NCBI GenBank assembly: GCA_026396455.1
Contig: JAPLWT010000021.1
Span: 1 to 17,470 of the forward strand
Length of the DNA stretch: 17,470 nt
Direction: 5' to 3'
From: Microcaldota archaeon
GTDB lineage: Archaea; Micrarchaeota; Micrarchaeia; Burarchaeales; Fermentimicrarchaeaceae
The translations under genes and the position numbers were made by a program. This document shows, one piece after another, positions 13,229 through 17,470 of this stretch; position 1 is the stretch's first letter, and each line of letters begins with the position of its first letter. Below the pieces are notes generated by a model. That model did no database searches, was not told the origin of the DNA, and saw only the letters and a list, made by a program, of their open reading frames with translations.

Positions 13229-15430
13229 ATGAAGAAGCTCAGATGGATTGAGGAGAAATGCAAGGCTCCGCACTGCGATTACTGCACTAGAGTATGCCCT
13301 CAGGGTGTACTCTCCATAAGGGGCAGCGAGTTGCAGTACTGCACCCAGTGCAACCCCAAGTATGCTGTCTGCGTGAAGGCGTGCATGAACAACGCCCTCA
13401 GGATAAACAAGAACGGGGTGATAGAGGTAATACCGGAGAAATGCGATGGTTGTGGAGCATGCGTTTCAGAGTGCAAAACTGGTGGGATAAAACTCAAGAG
13501 AAACAAGAAAGGTGCCAAGGTTTCATTCAAGTGCGACCTTTGCTCTTCACTTAAACTCTCCAACCCGATATGTGTGACGTTCTGCCCCCACGGGGCGCTT
13601 GAAGTCTACGAAGTCAGTGAGGAGATACCCGAAACTACGAAACAGCATGAGTCAGAAGAACTATACGAGAAGAGATTCGAGCCTCATTATATAGGCGAGG
13701 GTAAAAAAATTCCAACTATACGGTATAAGGAACTTCTATCTTCAGAGAGCATAGACAAGAGGTTTTCGGCACCCTTCTCATTTGATATCCTCGAATTTCC
13801 CCCTCCAGATAAAAAGGCTAAGCTTATTGATGAGTACGGAAGAGTGAAGATATACGAACTGGAGGACATCGGCAAGGCTTACTGCATAAGCTTCCCAAAA
13901 CTCTTCTCAGATGAATGGAAGCTTGCGGAGTACGTCAAGCATTTCACAATAATGAAAGTTGCAGATGAATACCTCTCAGTTTTCCTATCCCCTCCAGAAT
14001 ATTTCGATCTGGACAGCAGGGCTAGGTCTTTGAACCGCGTGAAGTTAGTCGCAAGGGACATAATAAACAAGCTGGAGCCAACCATTGACCCCGAGAAAAA
14101 GGAATCGATCGCTGAGATAGTTGCCGTGGATACAATCGGGTTTGGTGCTATAGAATACTTCTGGATGAAGGACAAGGATAACCTCGAGGAGATAGAGATA
14201 GACCACCCTCTAAGGGAAATTATAGTGTACCACAGGAAATACGGGAGATGCATGAGCAACCTGAGGTTCACCAGCGAAAGGTCATTCAAAAAAGTGATGA
14301 ATGTAATCCTGAGGCCTCTTGGAAAATCCCTTGACCCCATACACCCCGTCGTGGATGCGCAACTTCCAGATGGCTCAAGGCTTCATGCTCAGATAGCACC
14401 TGCCGCACTCACAGGAGCAACTGCCAGCATAAGACTTTTCGGAAGTGATCCATGGACTTATGCCAAGATAATGAATGTGGGAACTGCAAATGCCGAACTT
14501 GGTGCATTCCTCTGGATGGCAATAGAGCTCAAGAAATCCCAGATTATAGTTACGGGTGCTCCGGCTACGGGAAAGACATCCATGCTCTCCTCCCTTCTGG
14601 TTTTCATACCCTCCGGAGAGAGGGTGATATCCGTAGAAGAGGAGATAAACGAGCTAAGGTTCTATGACGCATTCATAAACTGGATTCCGCTGATTGGCGT
14701 CTACAAGGAGAAGAAAGATGAGGCAATGAGGAAGGGGGAGGAGATATCCAGGCTGAGGACATCGCTTGACCAGATAACGAACTCTCTGAGAATGAGGCCA
14801 GACAGGATTGTGCTTGGAGAGCTGAGGGGGAAGGAGGCGAGGGAACTCTTCTCAGGAGCAAACTGGGGGATCTCATTCATGACAACTCTACATTCAAAGG
14901 AGGTCGGCACTGCAGTTGTGAAGAGGATTCACGGCCCTCCAATGAATGTTTCAACGGATATGCTCTCCATGCTGGATATCATAATAACCCTCTCAACTGA
15001 TGTTGAGAAGAACAGAAAAGTGATTCAGTGTGCCGAGGTTAACTGGCGCTCCAGGGGGGAGCTTCCTGAAGAAGTGGAGAACATAATGCGGAAGGACCAG
15101 GTTCCAGCCAAGATAAGAGCCCAGATCTGGAAGGATGAAGACGAGGTATGTTTCCTGAACAAGCTTTTCGAGTTTAACCAAAAGAAGAATGAGCTTGAGA
15201 GTGTTTGGGAATACCCCTCAAAAACTCTGAACCGGTATGCCCAGCTGTTCAACCTGACTGAACAGGAGTTGCGAGAGGAGTTCAAAAGAAGGGCTGACAT
15301 ACTGGATTACCTGGCTAATAATAGCATAACCCACTTCTTTGATGTTGGAAGGGTTATACACGAATATTACAACACCCCCAAAAAGATGAAGAATGAATTC
15401 ATCCCAACAATTAAAAAAATCATAAAGTGA
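13229..15430 (+). CDS. fusion of a four-cluster ferredoxin-like domain with a VirB11/TadA-type secretion ATPase
   Basis: This is a 733-residue protein. Residues 1-125 hold sixteen cysteines in four groups: 11, 16, 19, 23; 38, 41, 48, 52; 72, 75, 78, 82 (CDGCGACVSEC); and 102, 105, 115, 119. This is the number and rhythm of four [4Fe-4S] clusters in DmsB/HycB-type electron-transfer subunits. A linker (126-220) leads to the ATPase, which has an N-terminal domain (LDPIHPVVDAQLPDGSRLH, 368-386), Walker A GAPATGKT (443-450), acidic box ISVEEE (467-472), Walker B-like IVLGELRG (527-534) and His box TTLHSKE (552-558). An extra 130 residues follow. Such ATPases power type IV pili, archaella or secretion, and the TadC-like membrane partner is encoded four bases downstream. 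I start at the ATG at 13229, the only start codon between nadE and the first cysteine group. The fusion is seen; redox control of the motor is inferred. Confidence 0.9.
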   Translation: MKKLRWIEEKCKAPHCDYCTRVCPQGVLSIRGSELQYCTQCNPKYAVCVKACMNNALRINKNGVIEVIPEKCDGCGACVSECKTGGIKLKRNKKGAKVSFKCDLCSSLKLSNPICVTFCPHGALEVYEVSEEIPETTKQHESEELYEKRFEPHYIGEGKKIPTIRYKELLSSESIDKRFSAPFSFDILEFPPPDKKAKLIDEYGRVKIYELEDIGKAYCISFPKLFSDEWKLAEYVKHFTIMKVADEYLSVFLSPPEYFDLDSRARSLNRVKLVARDIINKLEPTIDPEKKESIAEIVAVDTIGFGAIEYFWMKDKDNLEEIEIDHPLREIIVYHRKYGRCMSNLRFTSERSFKKVMNVILRPLGKSLDPIHPVVDAQLPDGSRLHAQIAPAALTGATASIRLFGSDPWTYAKIMNVGTANAELGAFLWMAIELKKSQIIVTGAPATGKTSMLSSLLVFIPSGERVISVEEEINELRFYDAFINWIPLIGVYKEKKDEAMRKGEEISRLRTSLDQITNSLRMRPDRIVLGELRGKEARELFSGANWGISFMTTLHSKEVGTAVVKRIHGPPMNVSTDMLSMLDIIITLSTDVEKNRKVIQCAEVNWRSRGELPEEVENIMRKDQVPAKIRAQIWKDEDEVCFLNKLFEFNQKKNELESVWEYPSKTLNRYAQLFNLTEQELREEFKRRADILDYLANNSITHFFDVGRVIHEYYNTPKKMKNEFIPTIKKIIK

Positions 15431-15434
15431 GCAT

Positions 15435-16298
15435 ATGGATTTCGTAGTTGAGTTTGCTGGATTCTGGTCAAGATTTTTCTCAAAATTAGGTATCGACCCC
15501 CAGAAGATAATTCCAACATCGAAGGCGACTAAACTCATGATTCTCCAGTCGGGGGTTGACATACAGCCACACGGATATTCGTCATTCGTCATTGGAGTCG
15601 GTTTGAGCTCCTTTGTGCTCTCTTTGCTTTACTTCACCGTCCTTGCATTATACTTCCAATTCACCATCTACCTCGCCATAACTCTCTCCACCCTGATGCT
15701 TTTTATCTCAACAGTAATTGCGATGCACTATTTCGATTTCGTCGTGAACAGCAGAGCGAGGGATGTTGAGTTGAACCTGCTTGATTCGCTCAGGCACATG
15801 CTCTCAGAATTACGCTCGGGCATCCCACTCCATGATGCCATAGCATCCATTGCCATGGAGAATTACGGGGTGGTATCAGAGCTTTTCAGAGAGAGCCTTG
15901 TCAGCGTGAAGGAGGGGGAAGAGATAAGCAATGCATTCCTGGAAATCTCAATGAAAACTCCCTCGATAACTTTCCAGAGGTTTGTAGCCACCCTTAGTTA
16001 TGCTTTGGGGAGTGGGGTGAACATAGTAAATGTCCTTGAGAACTTCATAAGAGAGATAGAGCTCTCAAGAAGAAATTCAATCTCAGTCTACACTAATGAA
16101 TCTGCGAAGTACTCAATACTTCTGATATTCCTGACCGGTATCGTCCCGGGGGTAATGGTGCTGCTGCTCTCCCAGGGCTCCATCCTTGCTGGTTTCAGAA
16201 TAGCGATACCACTTGTGGCTCCGTTCTACCTGTTGCTCTTCCCGCTTGCAAAATATCTGATAATCCTGAGGCTGGTGAGAATCTCACCAGGGATATGA
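15435..16298 (+). CDS. TadC/GspF-like membrane platform protein of a type IV pilus/secretion system
   Basis: This is a 287-residue membrane protein with one type II secretion F domain. Four hydrophobic segments lie at about 50-72, 77-98, 226-247 and 253-277. The two pairs flank a cytoplasmic helical part (100-220) containing LDSLRHMLSELRSGIPLHDAI and FVATLSYALGSGVNIVNVLE, both typical of TadC/FlaJ proteins. The family forms the inner-membrane platform on which the ATPase acts. It has a single F domain, much shorter than FlaJ of archaella, so it is more TadC-like. GTGAG three bases before the ATG, overlapping the ATPase stop, implies coupled translation and a working ATPase-platform pair. No pilin, prepilin peptidase or second platform gene is visible in the window, so the exported structure is unknown. 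Confidence 0.85.
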   Translation: MDFVVEFAGFWSRFFSKLGIDPQKIIPTSKATKLMILQSGVDIQPHGYSSFVIGVGLSSFVLSLLYFTVLALYFQFTIYLAITLSTLMLFISTVIAMHYFDFVVNSRARDVELNLLDSLRHMLSELRSGIPLHDAIASIAMENYGVVSELFRESLVSVKEGEEISNAFLEISMKTPSITFQRFVATLSYALGSGVNIVNVLENFIREIELSRRNSISVYTNESAKYSILLIFLTGIVPGVMVLLLSQGSILAGFRIAIPLVAPFYLLLFPLAKYLIILRLVRISPGI

Positions 16299-16304
16299 GG
16301 TGAT
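16297..16304 (+). promoter_or_regulatory. ribosome binding site pointing to an ACG start
   Basis: GAGGTGAT ends three bases before ACG at 16308. The same spacing to the start is seen at rpo7 and tyrS. No ATG, GTG or TTG lies in the AMMECR1 frame between the preceding in-frame stop (16296) and the ATG at 16365, which is 60 bases away and far too distant for this site. Confidence 0.65.
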
Positions 16305-16307
16305 TGC

Positions 16308-16919
16308 ACGCTATCGCTTGATGAAGGGACGTACCTTATTAAGCTAGCCAGGAAAGCAGTTGAGATGTATCTGGAAAAAGGAGCCGTAACTGATCCTGAA
16401 AAACCTCCTTCTTCCCTTCTTGAAAAGAGGGGGGTTTTCGTCACAATCGAAACATACCCCAGTAAGAAACTGAGAGGCTGCATAGGATACCCCTACCCCG
16501 TTAAAGAGCTGGCGCACTCAGTTGTTGATTGCGCAATAAACTCAGCAACAGGAGACCCAAGATTTCCTCCCATGAGCAAGAGTGAGCTTGAAAAATGCAC
16601 AATTGAGATAAGCGTGTTGACAATTCCTGAGGCTATAAAGGTGAGCGACCCGAAGGAATACCCCACTAAAATAAAGGTTGGGAAGGATGGTCTGATCATG
16701 GAGTACGGCTACTACTCAGGCCTGCTTCTTCCGATAGTTCCTGTGGAACAGAAATGGGATGAGGAAGATTTTCTGTCCCAGACATGCTACAAGGCAGGGC
16801 TGCCGCTTGACATGTGGCTCAGCCCAAAAGTAAGGATTTACAAGTTCCAGAGTCAGATTTTCAAGGAGGAGAAGCCCAAGGGAAAGGTTATCGAAGTTGA
16901 GTTGGAGGTGGATAAATGA
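16308..16919 (+). CDS. AMMECR1-domain protein (apparent ACG start)
   Basis: This is a 203-residue protein of the AMMECR1 family, a conserved single-domain protein of archaea and eukaryotes whose activity is not settled. The hallmark LRGCIGYPYP lies at 55-64. ATGDPRFPPMS (80-90), IEISVLTIPE (99-108) and YYSGLLLPIVPVEQKWDEE (135-153) complete the domain. The family normally begins with a helix of the form LSLEEG..LV.LAR.AI. Here LSLDEGTYLIKLARKAVEMY is encoded upstream of the first ATG (16365), in frame and free of stops, but begins at ACG. GAGGTGAT three bases before that ACG supports it as the real start. If only the ATG is used, about 19 family residues are lost. A base change (ATG to ACG) or an assembly error would explain it equally well. 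It ends overlapping the PAS gene by four bases. Confidence 0.85.
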   Translation, partial: TLSLDEGTYLIKLARKAVEMYLEKGAVTDPEKPPSSLLEKRGVFVTIETYPSKKLRGCIGYPYPVKELAHSVVDCAINSATGDPRFPPMSKSELEKCTIEISVLTIPEAIKVSDPKEYPTKIKVGKDGLIMEYGYYSGLLLPIVPVEQKWDEEDFLSQTCYKAGLPLDMWLSPKVRIYKFQSQIFKEEKPKGKVIEVELEVDK

Positions 16920-17302
16920 TTGAGAATGTGCCCAAGGAATACCTCGACGATATACTCGACACTCTGCCTTTTGAGATCTCCTTCATTGATGCGAATGAGA
17001 GTGTGAGATACTTTAACAAGGAAGGAAGGAGGGAAATATTCCAGAGGCCAGCCTCTGTCATAGGCAGGAGCGTTCAGAAGTGCCATCCTGAGAAGAGTCT
17101 TGTTGCAGTTAACAGAATCCTTTATGAGTTCAGGAGCGGGAAGAGGGATTCGGCGGAATTCTGGATTGACTTGAATAGAAAAAAGATATATATACGCTAC
17201 TTTGCAGTTAGGAGCCGGAAAGGCGAATACAGGGGATGCATAGAGGTGACGCAAGACATAACGAAAATTCAGAAGATAACCGGAGAGAAGAGGCTCCTTT
17301 GA
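16916..17302 (+). CDS. single PAS-domain protein (like the C-terminal domain of DUF438 proteins)
   Basis: This 128-residue protein consists of essentially one PAS domain: DTLPFEISFIDANESVRYFN (15-34), the SVIGRSVQKCHPEKS segment (47-61), RSGKRDSAEFWIDLNRKKIY and the closing YRGCIEVTQDIT. The pattern VIGR.VQ.CHP.KS and EVTQDIT is that of the PAS domain at the end of DUF438/hemerythrin proteins (COG2461), but the DUF438 and hemerythrin parts are not present. No output domain is attached, so it would sense a ligand, heme or redox state and act on a partner. GGAGGTG lies six bases before the ATG, and the ATG overlaps the AMMECR1 stop (ATGA). It also overlaps the next gene by one base (TGATG), so three genes are translationally linked. 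Cys55-His56 is a possible ligand pair, unproven. Confidence 0.82.
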   Translation: MIENVPKEYLDDILDTLPFEISFIDANESVRYFNKEGRREIFQRPASVIGRSVQKCHPEKSLVAVNRILYEFRSGKRDSAEFWIDLNRKKIYIRYFAVRSRKGEYRGCIEVTQDITKIQKITGEKRLL

Positions 17303-17470
17303 TGCTTGAGGAATACCGGAAGAGAAGAAACTTCTCAAAAAGCCCTGAACCTGAGGGCGGAACAACTAGTGCTGGCGGGATATTCGTCATTCAGGAGCAT
17401 AATGCATCCCACTGGCACCATGACTTCAGGCTTGAAAAGGATGGCGTGCTGAAGAGCTGGGCGGTTCCTA
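17302..17470 (+). CDS. LigD-type 3'-phosphoesterase (PE) domain protein (partial, 3' end outside window)
   Basis: The 56 visible residues contain the N-terminal signature of the 3'-phosphoesterase domain of DNA ligase D: FVIQEHNASHWHHDFRLEKD, then GVLKSWAVP. His33, His39, Asp41 and Arg43 match the four residues known to be needed for catalysis or manganese binding in bacterial LigD. The domain removes 3'-phosphates and terminal ribonucleotides from DNA ends; free-standing archaeal versions exist. A basic, proline/glycine-containing leader of about 25 residues precedes the domain. The ATG overlaps the PAS stop (TGATG), so the gene is coupled to it. Whether ligase or polymerase domains follow cannot be seen, because the window ends in the middle of the domain. 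Confidence 0.88.
   Translation, partial: MLEEYRKRRNFSKSPEPEGGTTSAGGIFVIQEHNASHWHHDFRLEKDGVLKSWAVP

Noticed and set aside
13879..14340. Minus-strand frame of 153 codons
   Set aside because: Antisense to the ATPase gene, with no motif and no start signal.
16853..17365. Minus-strand frame of 170 codons across the PAS gene
   Set aside because: It opposes the PAS and phosphoesterase genes, which have clear family motifs and ribosome binding sites.
1..17470. tRNA or rRNA genes, CRISPR arrays, insertion sequences
   Set aside because: The non-coding gaps are all about 110 bases or less; none contains a tRNA-like cloverleaf, spaced repeats or transposase remnants that I could see.

Overview
The window is gene-dense archaeal chromosome. 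Signs of this are an Orc1/Cdc6 initiator, RNA polymerase subunits Rpo7 and Spt4, the archaeal mevalonate gene set, archaeal SepF, a Pyrococcus-type tyrosyl-tRNA synthetase, TATA-like boxes about 25 bases before several starts (leaderless genes), and GGTGAT-type ribosome binding sites three or four bases before the others. The lineage looks euryarchaeal in the broad sense, but I cannot place it further from sequence alone. There is no rRNA, tRNA, CRISPR array, insertion sequence or gene-free stretch over 300 bases.

Layout. (1) 1-3275, minus strand: an XRE-type regulator, HMG-CoA synthase, thiolase and a DUF35 zinc-ribbon/OB-fold protein cut by the window edge. This is the first stage of isoprenoid lipid synthesis, probably one operon. 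A short divergent region with two overlapping inverted repeats separates it from (2) 3376-4768, plus strand: a TsaC/YrdC-type threonylcarbamoyl-AMP synthase and a TrmJ-like SPOUT methyltransferase, both tRNA modification enzymes. (3) 4770-6698: sepF (minus), a 61-codon orphan resembling the first part of a malate/lactate dehydrogenase, and orc1/cdc6. (4) 6699-8267, minus strand: a B-box-like zinc finger membrane protein, a small zinc ribbon resembling ribosomal protein eS26, and a COG1407-like metallophosphoesterase. (5) 8309-10102, plus strand: a GT2 glycosyltransferase and a site-2-protease-type membrane metalloprotease. (6) 10099-13140, minus strand: spt4, rpo7, an Fcf1-like PIN protein, tyrS and nadE. 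(7) 13229-17470, plus strand: a VirB11/TadA-type secretion ATPase with an N-terminal ferredoxin-like domain, a TadC-like membrane protein, an AMMECR1 protein, a PAS protein and the start of a LigD-type 3'-phosphoesterase, tightly packed and partly overlapping.

The strongest candidate for something undescribed is the ATPase in block 7. Its first 125 residues carry sixteen cysteines in four ferredoxin-like groups, as in the electron-transfer subunits of DmsB/HycB type, fused to a complete secretion/pilus ATPase that is followed directly by its membrane partner. This suggests a redox-linked secretion or pilus motor. Second is the AMMECR1 gene: its homology and a well-placed Shine-Dalgarno both point to an ACG start codon, so it either uses a non-standard start or carries a base change. 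Other points of note are the truncated dehydrogenase next to orc1, the dyads in front of the mevalonate regulator, and three convergent gene pairs whose stop codons touch or overlap.
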